DNA from: Bacillota bacterium
GTDB lineage: Bacteria; Bacillota; DTU065
Direction: 5' to 3'
Assembly: GCA_018435125.1 (NCBI GenBank)
Contig: JAHDNZ010000046.1
Span: 1 to 64,000 of the forward strand
Length of the DNA: 64,000 nt
Positions 46,384-55,732 of this stretch are shown here, piece after piece. Each line of letters starts with the position of its first letter. Position 1 is the stretch's first letter. Made by a program: the position numbers and the translations under genes. Below the pieces are notes generated by a model, which had not been told where the DNA came from, ran no database searches, and worked only from the letters and a program-made list of their open reading frames with translations.

Positions 46384-46575
46384 ATATTTTACGAAGGCAA
46401 CAATAAAAAAATCGCCGAATATGAAGGCGAGTACATCGAAAAAACTCAGATCGCAGACAGCTCATGGAATATACTATGGAGCGGGAGCGATTATCCCAAA
46501 CAATGGCCTGTCAAAACTGATGGAAAACCTAGCGGTGCGATACTTAATATGCTTTATCTTAAAAGGCTTTGGTAA
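46384..46575 (+). pseudogene. Headless gene remnant
   Basis: The frame stays open for 63 codons with normal composition (FYEGNNKKIAEYEGEYIE, then SSWNILWSGSDYPKQWP) but has no start codon and a stop lies just before it. It looks like the 3' end of a lost gene; the family is not recognised. Confidence 0.45.
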
Positions 46576-46651
46576 GCTGTAAATTTCGCCTTTAAAAAGT
46601 CGGGTGAATGCTCCTTGCTTTTGTTAAAATCATAATCGGGAGGTGAAGCAA

Positions 46652-47485
46652 GTGGATATTTTGAGGCAACTAAACGATGCTATTACGTACATAGAATCAA
46701 ATTTATGTAATGATATAAATATGGACGAACTTGTGCGTATAGCCTGTGTGACAGCGGATAGCTTCATGCGATTTTTTAGTTATATGACTGGAATGACGCT
46801 GAACGAATATATACGTCGCAGACGTTTGACACTTGCGGCATATGAGCTACGTAATACTGACTACAAAGTAATTGATATTGCGATAAAATACGGTTATGGC
46901 AGTGCTGATACATTTTCAAAAGCGTTTGTAAAGCAACACGGCACTACACCGACACTGGCACGCAATTCCAATCAGTCAATCAAGGTATATCCTCCGGCTT
47001 CCTTCTACATCATGATTAAGGGAGCAAAAAAGATGGATTTTCGAATTATCAAGACAAAAGAGAAATCATTGTGCGGTTTATCCAAACAGTTCACAGGAGT
47101 AGCCGCCGACCGCTTTTTGCAAGAGCATATCATGTGGGCTGATCATCATGATGATATACAGAACAAGGTCTGCACACATGTACCCGGACTATGGTATGGT
47201 ATTTGGAACAATGGCATATACAGCATTGCCAAAAAAACCGAAGAGATTAGTAAAAATGGGCTTGAAGAAATCATAATTCCTGCTGGAACCTACGCTGCTT
47301 TTTCTACCGGCTTTGGCGGCTTTGCGGGAGAAGAGCTACCTAAGCTTCGCGAGCTGATTTTCGATTCTTGGCTTGCCGATTCTGGATATGAGCAAATGTA
47401 TGATTATGAAGTCGAGGTTTATCATCTATATCAAAAAACTGAAAAACATAAACGCCATTACGAAATATGGATTCCTGTAAAGTAG
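46652..47485 (+). CDS. AraC-family regulator with GyrI-like effector domain
   Basis: The 277-residue protein has an AraC DNA-binding domain (two helix-turn-helices, about residues 1-105: MDELVRIACVTADSFMRFFS and VIDIAIKYGYGSADTFSKAF) and a C-terminal GyrI/SOUL-like effector domain from about 125 (MDFRIIKTKEKSLCGL ... EEIIIPAGTYAAF). This fusion is typical of drug-responsive regulators. GTG 46652 follows GGGAGGTGA. Flanked by remnants on both sides; no transporter partner adjacent. Confidence 0.9.
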   Translation: MDILRQLNDAITYIESNLCNDINMDELVRIACVTADSFMRFFSYMTGMTLNEYIRRRRLTLAAYELRNTDYKVIDIAIKYGYGSADTFSKAFVKQHGTTPTLARNSNQSIKVYPPASFYIMIKGAKKMDFRIIKTKEKSLCGLSKQFTGVAADRFLQEHIMWADHHDDIQNKVCTHVPGLWYGIWNNGIYSIAKKTEEISKNGLEEIIIPAGTYAAFSTGFGGFAGEELPKLRELIFDSWLADSGYEQMYDYEVEVYHLYQKTEKHKRHYEIWIPVK

Positions 47486-47809
47486 AACCAAAAAAATACC
47501 AGCAGTCCATTGGGACTGTTCATTAAACAGTGTGTTGATAACGCTAGAGAGCCCGTCCCAGATATACCATTACACAAAAGATCATAATGTAAGCATAAAA
47601 TAGTAACCAGGAGATATTATTCCTAGGTAATTGCTTTCAATCTGATTAAGGCTACTAGCTCATGATTTTTATTCTGTTTAATTATGGATGTTATTTTACG
47701 ATTAGCTTGGAATTAAAATCACAGCTGATGAAATATTAAGCTTAGAACAAAAAAGAGGCAGGAAGGAAGTAGCTTTAACAAGAAGAGAACAAAAAAGGAG
47801 GCGTTTTTT
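47486..47809. other. Gap between the AraC-GyrI gene and the DJ-1 gene
   Basis: It contains a hairpin CAGTCC-ATTG-GGACTG (47503-47518) without a T-run, a likely end signal for the AraC gene. A coding-like tract (ITADEILSLEQKRGRKEVAL) at about 47718-47780 has no start and runs into the next gene out of frame, possibly another remnant. Nothing else is recognised. Confidence 0.4.
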
Positions 47810-48322
47810 GTGGCCCGAATCACGATGGTTATTGCCAGTCATGGTTTTCGCGACGAAGAATACCTACAGCCCAAGGAGGTGTTTTTGGCTCACGGTCATG
47901 AGGTAAAAACAGCCTCATCTACTCTTAATGAGTGTAAGGGACGTTTTGGAGCTTTAGTAAAACCGGATCTTAATTATACCAAGCTAAAACCCGAAGATTT
48001 TGAAGCCCTAGTCTTTGTAGGAGGAGGCGGTGCTAGCGAGTATTTTGATGATCCTTTAGCCCACACCTTAGCACGTGAAGCTTATCAAAAAGGAAAAATT
48101 GTAGCTGCTATCTGTATCGCCCCGGTTATTCTAAGCAGAGCCGGCCTGTTACAAGGGAAAAAGGCTACTGTTTATCAAGATGGCCAGCCTGATTTAGTCA
48201 AGGGAGGCGCCTTTTATACCGGAAATTCCGTAGAGGTAGACGACCGTATTATTACCGGCAATGGCCCACAAGCAGCCAGAGATTTTGCTCAGGCTATCAT
48301 AGCTCAATTGGGAAAAAGATAG
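47810..48322 (+). CDS. DJ-1/PfpI family protein
   Basis: The 170-residue protein has the DJ-1/PfpI fold: VIASHGFRDEEYLQPKEVF at the start, ALVFVGGGGASEYFDDP, and the nucleophile elbow VAAICIAPVILSRAGLL with Cys about 103. PfpI-type members are proteases, chaperones or glyoxalase-like deglycases; the sequence does not decide. GTG 47810 follows AAAGGAGGCG. Confidence 0.85.
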   Translation: MARITMVIASHGFRDEEYLQPKEVFLAHGHEVKTASSTLNECKGRFGALVKPDLNYTKLKPEDFEALVFVGGGGASEYFDDPLAHTLAREAYQKGKIVAAICIAPVILSRAGLLQGKKATVYQDGQPDLVKGGAFYTGNSVEVDDRIITGNGPQAARDFAQAIIAQLGKR

Positions 48323-48859
48323 AATTATTACAGGGAGAAATAGTTCAAGGAAGATATCGGTTAAAAGAGCTTATTCAAGTTGCTAAAAAAGCAGTGCCCT
48401 TAGCCTGGGATAACGGTATTATCAGATTGACTATTAACCGGCATACGATTTCTGCAGCTGGTTATTGCTGCAAAAAAAGTAACTGCTTATTCGTTAAAGT
48501 TTAGTACTAGAGACTGAGGGTGATGGTTAAAGTTTCCAGGCTATACAATACCTTTTATTCTTGGATAAAAAGTCGACTATACTGTTTATAGTAAGTAATT
48601 TGGGTTAACGTTCTTTCTTGGCTGATGTGGCTAAGAGACAAAGACTGCTCAATATTCAGATAAGCAAGAAATTTACTAAAGGACTACCTTCAAAAAAAGT
48701 TCCTTTAAATATTTGTTTCACTAATATTGTACCGGAGGCTTTAAGAAAGTCTTCAGAGGGAAAGACACTCATTATCTTAAAGCTACTCTAGGGCTTAAAA
48801 AAAGTTTAGGTGAATACAATTGTTATAGAGATTTTCTTTAGAAGGAAGGAGAAGCTACT
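48323..48859. other. 537-bp region with two coding-like remnants before the SpoIID-like gene
   Basis: Two frames without start codons look protein-coding: 48322-48504 (IVQGRYRLKELIQVAKKAVP) and 48609-48791 (FLADVAKRQRLLNIQISKKF). Neither is recognised. No promoter or RNA could be fixed, so this appears to be decaying genic DNA. Confidence 0.35.
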
Positions 48860-49915
48860 TTGTCTGCAAGGACTGGAGTTACTGTACTAGTCTGGTTACT
48901 GACTCTAATTCTATTTGTCAGCAGTATAGTAGTTGCTATGGGTCTAAAGGAGGAAAAGACATTTACAAAAAAAACCGTAATCGTAAAACTTTATGTCTAT
49001 AACGAAGGCCTAATGGAACTGGATTTAGAAGAATATCTACAAGGCGTAATAGCGGCGGAACTACCGGCTTCTTTTCATACCGAGGCTTTAAAAGCACAAG
49101 CTGTTGCAGCCAGAACCTATACACTCAAAAGACTGGATGGTATCAAAAGAACAGGTTCTAGATATCCTTTGGAGGCAGATATTACCAATTTACCCTATGA
49201 GGGGCAGGCTTGGATTTCTATAGCAGAGCGTAAGCAAAGATGGCAAACAGCGTTTGATAGCAATCAAGAGAAAATAGCTCAAGCTGTTTTAACGACGAGC
49301 CAGGAGGTTCTTACCTATCAAGGTGCTTTAGCTGAGGCACTTTATTGCTCCACGGCAGGCCCCTATACCGAAGATGCTCAAGCAGTCTTTAAGGTACAGA
49401 CTCCTTATTTAAAAGCTCAACCTAACCCATATGACAAACATTCCCCGCGCTATACCGATCAAAAGATCTTTAGTATAACCGAACTCGAAAAAGCACTCGG
49501 TATAAAATTAAAAGCCGGTGAACTAACTTTAGCCGCCAGTCTCCCACAAGGTCCTGATGTGGTAATGGCAGCGACACTCTTAGAACCCTGGCTCAACCCC
49601 GATAAAAAAAATAGTGCTCTTAAGATTCTCTCACGCAACCGTTCCGGACGTGTTGAGCAGCTGCTAGCCGGCGAACGCATATTTAGCGGCGTAGAGGTAA
49701 GGAATAAATTAGGTTTGCGGTCAACTAATTTTACCTTTAAGGTCAGCCTAGATAGTACAAGAATTACTTTCAGCACTTTAGGTTATGGTCATGGTGTGGG
49801 TATGTCACAATATGGTGCTGACGGAATGGCCAGACAAGGGTTTAATTACAAAGAAATATTAAATTTTTACTATCCAGGCACTGATGTTGTTTCATTTACA
49901 CAGATCTGGGAATAA
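48860..49915 (+). CDS. SpoIID/LytB domain protein
   Basis: SpoIID-type enzymes are lytic transglycosylases that degrade peptidoglycan during engulfment. The 351-residue protein has an N-terminal membrane anchor (about residues 6-28) and the SpoIID region: LEEYLQGVIAAELPASFHTEALKAQAVAARTY (in parts), CSTAGPYTEDAQAVF and the end GYGHGVGMSQYGADGMARQG. Start TTG 48860 follows AAGGAGAAG. It may be SpoIID or a paralogue; no spoIIQ-like neighbour is seen. Confidence 0.85.
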   Translation: MSARTGVTVLVWLLTLILFVSSIVVAMGLKEEKTFTKKTVIVKLYVYNEGLMELDLEEYLQGVIAAELPASFHTEALKAQAVAARTYTLKRLDGIKRTGSRYPLEADITNLPYEGQAWISIAERKQRWQTAFDSNQEKIAQAVLTTSQEVLTYQGALAEALYCSTAGPYTEDAQAVFKVQTPYLKAQPNPYDKHSPRYTDQKIFSITELEKALGIKLKAGELTLAASLPQGPDVVMAATLLEPWLNPDKKNSALKILSRNRSGRVEQLLAGERIFSGVEVRNKLGLRSTNFTFKVSLDSTRITFSTLGYGHGVGMSQYGADGMARQGFNYKEILNFYYPGTDVVSFTQIWE

Positions 49916-49994
49916 TTAGATATGAAGGAGAAGATGCTCTAGTGTGGAAAAAATAGACGGAGCATCTGCTTTTTTTGAGGAAGGGGGAAGTTAT

Positions 49995-50225
49995 TTGACT
50001 CTAAATCTGAGCGAAAATGCTCAAACAGTTTTAGAAAAACGTTATCTTGCCAGAAAAGATGGTCAGGTAATAGAAACACCGGAAGAACTTTTTTTAAGGG
50101 TAGCAGAGAACATAGCCCAGGCAGACAGTATATATGATGCCAAGGCTGATCTCAAAAGCAAGGCTGAAAGATTCTACGAAGTAATGACAACTCTAAAATT
50201 CATGCCCAATAGTCCCACTCTGATG
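49995..50225 (+). CDS. nrdJ: Class II ribonucleotide reductase NrdJ, exon 1
   Basis: First coding segment of adenosylcobalamin-dependent ribonucleotide reductase, which makes deoxyribonucleotides with or without oxygen. It encodes the ATP-cone-less N-terminus: LSENAQTVLEKRYLARKDG, TPEELFLRVAENIA and ends at KFMPNSPTLM. The next residues [16 protein letters not shown] are encoded 1251 bases later. The break is phase 0 after ATG 50223-50225, directly at a group II intron start GTGCG. TTG 49995 is favoured for GAGGAAGGGGG; GTG 49944 is an alternative. With exons 2 and 3 the spliced protein has about 749 residues, the usual size. Confidence 0.85.
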
Positions 50226-51476
50226 GTGCGCCAAGACAGTTAGCAGATAGTGCCCAAAGCGGTACAAGACTCGGGACAAGTCTTGTTAGAGAACCTGCTT
50301 ACCCAAACGGGGACAATAGCATGCAGGTCTCTAGGCATCACATGGCTAAGGCTGGATTGCTTAAACTCTAGTTCTACTGGATTAAGTGGGGATCTGCAAA
50401 AGCATCTGGTTTTAAAGAAAGATGTTCATCGGTCTTTCTTTAGTCCCGAAACTAGACAGGGTATCTTAATGATACTTAAAAGAACGAACGGAGAGCCTAA
50501 ATGATGCATGGTATCTGACTAATGAACTTGGGATAGGTTTTAATAAGCCTACGGAGCTCCCATAGTAGTCAAGGCGGTAATGCCGTCCTAAAGGCCAAGG
50601 GGAGCAGGTCAGCGGGTAAGAAGATGACGGAGGTATGCGCAAATGCAAAGTAGCCTCGTTACCTTGGACTGCCTTAGAAAGAGTTCGCCAAACAAAGTTC
50701 TGACACGAGTTTACAGGCAGCTTTACAGGCTTGATTTTTATCCAGAAAATGGCCCAAAGATAGTAACTGCGCTACAAGAAGAAAAGTATCACCAGTTAAA
50801 ACTTGAGCAGTTAAATGAATTAAAAACTGCAGTCGAGAAAATTCTCGCGGCAGTTTTTGATGCTGAGTTTGCAAAAAACAGTATTCTCCAGATACTAAAA
50901 GGTTTTAATTTGCCGGCAACCCAACTGTCTTTAGGTTTACCGGAAAAACTTATAAACCGGATTGACGATGGGAGATTCTGGCGTCTTTGTAACTTTTTTA
51001 GTCCCTGGCAAGCTTTTTTTGGAACCGAAAAAATTCTTATCTGGGAGGGAGACTGTTTTTGTTTCGGCAGCGAAAATGGTGATAAAAGAGAGATCAATTT
51101 AGGTGGGTTTATTTGGCATTTAGGAGAGATTAAACTAGATAAGTCTTTTAGGGCGGAGCTTTTAAGACCTTATCTTAGGAAAAGTCGCCCTTGTCACCGA
51201 GGAGATCTGCTTAATCTTCCCGATAAAGCCATTATCAACTATTACCAAGCTGAAGAATATCGTTTTTCACAGATTCTCTCTCTTTTAACTAAACCAGCTC
51301 AAGAGGCCGACCTTATTTACTTACTTAGGCAAAGCCTTTTAAAAACACTGGCTAGTAAACTAAAGACATCAGTTAAAGATGTCAAAAGGCGCTATCAACT
51401 CTTTGACGCTGACTAGAGAGCCGTATGCGTTGAAAAGCGCACGTGCGGTTCGGAGGGGGGGTAAGCCCTACCCTAC
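50226..51476 (+). mobile_element. Group II intron I in nrdJ (carries an ORF)
   Basis: The 5' end is GTGCG and the 3' end CCCTAC. Domain V is clear at 51418-51451 (GAGCCGTATGCG ... CGTGCGGTTC with a GAAA-like cap), followed by a domain VI hairpin (GGGGGGTAAGCCCTACC). The exon junction restores the nrdJ reading frame exactly in phase 0. The intron ORF lies in domain IV and ends two bases before domain V. Length 1251 bases, short for an intron with a full reverse transcriptase. Confidence 0.92.
50643..51416 (+). CDS. Intron-encoded maturase-like protein without RT core
   Basis: The 257-residue ORF in intron I begins like a group II reverse transcriptase (KVLTRVYRQLYRLDFY) and has a trace of the next blocks (KIVTALQEEKYH ... 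ILAAVFDAEFAKNS). It lacks the YADD catalytic block and fingers/palm core. The C-terminal part reads as maturase domain X: KAIINYYQAEE, then LIYLLRQSLLKTLASKLKTS followed by VKDVKRRYQ. The central 90 residues, with RFWRLCNFFSPWQAFFGTEK, are not recognised. It could splice the host intron but cannot reverse transcribe. The frame is intact. Confidence 0.7.
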   Translation: MQSSLVTLDCLRKSSPNKVLTRVYRQLYRLDFYPENGPKIVTALQEEKYHQLKLEQLNELKTAVEKILAAVFDAEFAKNSILQILKGFNLPATQLSLGLPEKLINRIDDGRFWRLCNFFSPWQAFFGTEKILIWEGDCFCFGSENGDKREINLGGFIWHLGEIKLDKSFRAELLRPYLRKSRPCHRGDLLNLPDKAIINYYQAEEYRFSQILSLLTKPAQEADLIYLLRQSLLKTLASKLKTSVKDVKRRYQLFDAD

Positions 51477-52070
51477 AATGCAGGCAGAGAATTACAACAG
51501 TTGTCGGCATGTTTTGTACTTCCGATTGAAGATTCCATGGAAAGCATATTTGAAAGTGTTAAAAATGCTGCTTTAATCCACAAAAGCGGAGGTGGAACCG
51601 GGTTTTCTTTTTCCAGGATAAGACCAGCTAGTGACAATGTAAAGACCACAGGAGGAGTAGCCTCGGGGCCGATTTCTTTTATGAAGGTTTTTAACGCTAG
51701 CACTGAAGTTATTAAACAAGGTGGGGTTAGAAGAGGTGCCAACATGGGTATCCTACGGGTGGACCATCCGGATATCCTTGAGTTTATAACCTGTAAAAGG
51801 GATAACACTGAACTGACAAACTTTAACATCTCGGTAGGTGTTACGGAAGCATTTATGCAAGCTGTAGAAAAAGATGAAGAATATGAGCTTATCAATCCTC
51901 GCAACGGACAAGTGGAAAAGACCTTAAAAGCCCAGGAAGTATTTGCGCTAATGGTTGAGATGGCCTGGAAAAACGGCGAACCCGGCATAGTTTTTTTAGA
52001 TAGAATAAATCGCGATAACCCTACACCAAATTTGGGTGAGATAGAGTCCACTAACCCATGTGGCGAACAG
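51477..52070 (+). CDS. nrdJ: Class II ribonucleotide reductase NrdJ, exon 2
   Basis: The 198 codons read [19 protein letters not shown] through [34 protein letters not shown] and on to STNPCGEQ, which holds the catalytic Cys of the radical site. There is no start codon; this part is joined to exon 1 by splicing. It ends at CAG 52068-52070 in phase 0, and the second intron begins GTGCG at 52071. The next residues PLLPYEACNLGS resume at 53154. Confidence 0.88.
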
Positions 52071-53153
52071 GTGCGAAAAGTAGCATAATAATCATTACCA
52101 GAAGTGGTGAGGGATTAGGATAATATCCCTTTGGACGGCCGACTTACTTGGATGGAGAAAGACCACCGGGGACCATAGCATGTCGGCAAAGCGGAAAAAG
52201 GCAAGTAAACTGCGAGAAACCTTTGTTCTGCGAGTCCAAGTTCTATATGGCTAAGGCTATACTGCTTTAATCCCAGATTCCTGGCTCAAACCACAGAGAA
52301 TCTCATACTTCGCAGTTGAAATGAGATTGTGCTTGAGTTATCTCGATTGGCTGTTTGTCGAGATAAATATCCTCCTAAGCACCAAAACACGATAAGTGTT
52401 ATAAGAATCGAACGGGAAGCCTAAGTAGAACCGGTGATTATTATAGTGAACTTTTGATTCTTCGCTAGGAAGGTCTAAAGCCTATGAGATAAGCTTGACA
52501 TAAAGCGTTATTTCTAACTATCGTAGCGGAGAACGGAGCTGTCATAGTAGTCCGAGGAACCTGAAAAAACAGGTATGGCCGTAAATTCGGAAGCGGAAAA
52601 ACCGCCCACACATATATGAAAGTATATATGACACCCGACCTAATCAGTCGATAGGGGTGCTGGCGAAGGACAGCAGGTTAAACAGGTACTTATCTGGAGA
52701 GGTATGCGCAACGCAAATGGCCAAAACAGTATTAAGTATCGTCGAGGAAAAGCTGACAAACATTTTAAGCTCGGTAGATTAAAACTTATTTAACCTGGAC
52801 TTTTATGGTCAAACATACAGCAAAATCCAGGCAAAGAGGAATTAGATCAAGAACACTAAGCTAAAGCCTAAATTTCGTTTCCTAAGCTATGCCAAAAAGC
52901 CTAGCAAATTCGTAAACTTAAAAGACTCTAAAAAGGGTAAAGAAACTCCCTACCGGGTGGAGATTGATTTAGTGAGGATGTAAAACACTCCTTTATTAAG
53001 AGTCCCAGGCAAAAAAATTCAAAAACCTGAGCATTTGTCAGACTCGATTTAATTTAACTGAGAGAGCCGTATGCGGGGAAACTTGCACGTACGGTTCGTA
53101 GGGGGAAGTCGGAAAAAGTGGTTTATAACCAACTCGTTCGTCTTCTACCCGAC
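52071..53153 (+). mobile_element. Group II intron II in nrdJ (ORF-less)
   Basis: The 5' end is GTGCG and the 3' end CTACCCGAC. Domain V is at 53064-53097 (GAGCCGTATGCG ... CGTACGGTTC) with a domain VI hairpin after it. It shares GGTATGCGCAA near the start of domain IV and the CATAGTAGTC tract with intron I, so the two are related. There is no ORF, only decayed traces of a reverse-transcriptase start (DFYGQTYSKIQAKR) interrupted by stops. Length 1083 bases. Confidence 0.9.
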
Positions 53154-54578
53154 CCACTATTACCTTATGAAGCATGTAATTTAGGGTCTATTAACCTCTC
53201 TTTATTTGTCAAAGATGGTTCAGTAGACTGGGAGGATTTAGGAGCGGTTGTCGATACCGCGGTAGATTTTTTAGACAATGTTATCGACATGAACCGCTAT
53301 CCACTTCCACAAATCGAAACCTTAGCCAAAGCTAATCGCAAAATTGGTTTAGGTGTGATGGGTTTTGCGGATCTTTTGTTTCTTTTGGGAATACCCTATA
53401 ATTCAGAGGACGCTTTAGAGTTAGGGTCTAAGATAATGTCTTTTATCAACGAACGCTCAAAAAAGAGGTCGGAGTTTATCGCTCTAAAGAGGGGAAGTTT
53501 TACCAACTTCGAAGATAGTTTCTATAAAGACAAATATAAGGCTTTACGCAATGCTACTACTACCACAATTGCCCCAACGGGATCAATTAGTATAATTGCC
53601 AATTGCTCTAGTGGGATTGAACCTCTTTTTGCCCTATCATTTGTTAGGACAATTTTAGATAACCAAAAATTAATAGAGGTCCATCCTATATTTAAGGCTG
53701 TGGCTATCAGAGAGGGCTTTTACAGCGATGAGTTGATGGAAAGGATTGCCACCCAAGGATCAATAACTCATCTCGATGAAATCCCAGAAAAATGGCGTCA
53801 GATCTTTGTAACAGCTCATGATATTACTCCTGAATGGCATATTCGTATGCAAGCTGCTTTCCAACAAAATGGTGTCGATAATGCGGTAAGTAAAACAGTT
53901 AATTTCCCACATGAAGCTACCCGAGAAGATATTGCTGAGGTTTTTCTTCTCGCCTATAGGTTGGGGTGTAAGGGAGTTACGGTCTACCGCGACGGCTCGA
54001 GGCAGATGCAGGTTTTAAGTACCGGCAAAACTGCAGAATCCCAAATAGAAACCGATAAATCGATTATCAGCCCAAGAGAAAGGCCCAATGTTACCTATGG
54101 CCGCACCGAAAAAGTTAAGACTGGCTGTGGTAGTCTTTATGTAACAATCAATGAAGATGAAAATGGACTTTGTGAACTCTTTGCCCGTTTGGGTAAATCA
54201 GGAGGATGTGCTTCGTCTCAGATGGATGCCATAAGCAGGTTGATTTCTCTAGCCATGCGGGCCGGTGTTTCTACCGATGCCATTTTAAAACACCTAAGAG
54301 GCATTCGCTGTCCGTCACCGGCTTGGACTGAAGGTGGAGCAGTACTGTCTTGCCCGGATGCCATAGGTTTAGCTATAGAGCATTATCTTAACTGGAGGAA
54401 AAAAAGCCATGGGCAGGCCAGCGAACAAGTCTCCGAAAGTCTTCCGGAAGCTAATTATACCCGGCAACAAATTACAGGTGAAAGCCTCATGGGTGCCTGC
54501 CCTGAATGCGGTGGACACATGAAACATGAAGATGGCTGTCTTACCTGTATAGCTTGCGGATTTTCTCGCTGTGGCTAA
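53154..54578 (+). CDS. nrdJ: Class II ribonucleotide reductase NrdJ, exon 3
   Basis: The last 474 codons start PLLPYEACNLGSINLSLFV and include the second active-site region (NATTTTIAPTGSISIIANCSSG, in parts), KTVNFPHEATREDI and the C-terminal cobalamin-enzyme region. The end has a Cys-rich redox or zinc tail, CPECGGHMKHEDGCLTC and CGFSRCG. The TSCPxx-type class II layout is intact. Together with exons 1 and 2 it makes a full-length enzyme if both introns are spliced. Confidence 0.9.
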   Translation, partial: PLLPYEACNLGSINLSLFVKDGSVDWEDLGAVVDTAVDFLDNVIDMNRYPLPQIETLAKANRKIGLGVMGFADLLFLLGIPYNSEDALELGSKIMSFINERSKKRSEFIALKRGSFTNFEDSFYKDKYKALRNATTTTIAPTGSISIIANCSSGIEPLFALSFVRTILDNQKLIEVHPIFKAVAIREGFYSDELMERIATQGSITHLDEIPEKWRQIFVTAHDITPEWHIRMQAAFQQNGVDNAVSKTVNFPHEATREDIAEVFLLAYRLGCKGVTVYRDGSRQMQVLSTGKTAESQIETDKSIISPRERPNVTYGRTEKVKTGCGSLYVTINEDENGLCELFARLGKSGGCASSQMDAISRLISLAMRAGVSTDAILKHLRGIRCPSPAWTEGGAVLSCPDAIGLAIEHYLNWRKKSHGQASEQVSESLPEANYTRQQITGESLMGACPECGGHMKHEDGCLTCIACGFSRCG

Positions 54579-54586
54579 AACAACAA

Positions 54587-54615
54587 TTGAATATTGCCAG
54601 CAAATACCTTAAAAT
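54587..54615 (+). promoter_or_regulatory. Promoter upstream of the sugar isomerase-like gene
   Basis: TTGAAT (54587-54592) and TAAAAT (54610-54615) with 17-base spacing, about 127 bases before the gene. Confidence 0.5.
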
Positions 54616-54741
54616 GATTAGGTATAGTAGAAAAATAAAACTATCCATTAAAGGTTCAGTTTAGGTAAAAGATTTTGAACCCCACTGCTTTAGTTTTGGG
54701 AGTTTCAAAGCATTATAATATGTTAAAGGGGAGATGTTAAA

Positions 54742-55518
54742 ATGGCTTTAAAAATTGGTGTAATCCAGCCATCTTTTAGATTACCTCTCAAAGAAGCTTT
54801 AGCTAAAGCCAGAGAAGTCGGTGCAGATGGTGTGCAACTATGGGTCGCAAGCGGAGAACTTGATCCAGATACCTTGACCGAGACAGGCAAAAAAGACCTG
54901 CTTCACTATTTAGAACAATATCAGTTAGAGATCTCAGCCGTTTGCGGTGATATTGGCGGTTTTGCGCATCCGGAAGGAATGGAAGAGCGTATTGCCAAAA
55001 CAAAACGTATCGTTGATTTAGCTATGGAACTGGAAAGCCCAATCATTACAACTCACATTGGTACTATTCCTGAGGACTGGCAGGAGTCCAAACAAGGTAA
55101 AATGATGTTGGAAGCTACTAAGGAAGTTGCTAAATATGCTGAGAATCAGGGCGCTTTTCTTGCCAGTGAAACCGGTCCGGAAAGTCCTGCTCTTATGAAA
55201 GAGTTTCTTGATGCCATAAAGAGCAAAGGTATCGCTGTTAACTATGATCCTGCTAATTTAGTTATGGGTGGTTTTGATTATTTAGGTGGAGTTAAAACAT
55301 TGGCTCCTTATATTGTTCATACTCATGCCAAAGATGGCATTAGAAGAGATGGTAAAGGTCAAGAAGTCGCTCTGGGCGACGGCGATGTTAAATGGGATGC
55401 CTATATCAACGAGATGAGAGCCATTGGTTTTAAGGGCTTTTTCACCATTGAAAGAGAAGTAGGCGACGATCCGGTAGCGGATATTAAAAAAGCAGTTGAT
55501 TTTTTAAGAAGATATTAA
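54742..55518 (+). CDS. Sugar phosphate isomerase/epimerase family protein
   Basis: The 258-residue protein is a xylose-isomerase-like TIM barrel: DGVQLWVASGELD near the start, TTHIGTIPEDW, FLASETGPESP, NYDPANLVMGGFD, HTHAKDG and the last metal ligand in FFTIEREVGDDP. The Glu, Asp, His and Glu metal ligands are present. The substrate is unknown. AAAGGGGAG lies upstream; a terminator follows directly. Confidence 0.85.
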   Translation: MALKIGVIQPSFRLPLKEALAKAREVGADGVQLWVASGELDPDTLTETGKKDLLHYLEQYQLEISAVCGDIGGFAHPEGMEERIAKTKRIVDLAMELESPIITTHIGTIPEDWQESKQGKMMLEATKEVAKYAENQGAFLASETGPESPALMKEFLDAIKSKGIAVNYDPANLVMGGFDYLGGVKTLAPYIVHTHAKDGIRRDGKGQEVALGDGDVKWDAYINEMRAIGFKGFFTIEREVGDDPVADIKKAVDFLRRY

Positions 55519-55520
55519 TA

Positions 55521-55555
55521 GAAAGCCTGCTAGTTTACTCTGGCAGGCTTTCTTA
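55521..55555 (+). terminator. Terminator of the sugar isomerase-like gene
   Basis: GAAAGCCTGC (55521-55530) pairs with GCAGGCTTTC (55543-55552). Confidence 0.85.
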
Positions 55556-55588
55556 GAAGGGTAATAATTAATTAAGAGGGGTGTTTGT

Positions 55589-55732
55589 ATGCATTGGATA
55601 TTTCTTGTAGTGGCAACGCTTAATATCGCTACCGGAATGCTCTATCTTAGACGTCGTGATAAAAAATATGCTATTCTTAGCTTTATCACAGCTGGAGTGG
55701 TCATAATATTGGGCTTAGTATTTAAGGGTTAA
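55589..55732 (+). CDS. Small membrane protein (47 residues)
   Basis: It starts MHWIFLVVATLNIATGMLYL, then a basic turn RRRDKK and a second hydrophobic helix ending LGLVFKG, so it is a two-helix hairpin in the membrane. AGAGGGGTG is well spaced from the ATG. The family is not recognised. Its stop overlaps the stop of the convergent LysM gene by four bases. Confidence 0.6.
   Translation: MHWIFLVVATLNIATGMLYLRRRDKKYAILSFITAGVVIILGLVFKG

Noticed and set aside
50226-53153. Inteins rather than introns in nrdJ
   Set aside because: The intervening segments contain stops in the host frame, begin GTGCG and carry domain V, so they interrupt RNA and not protein.
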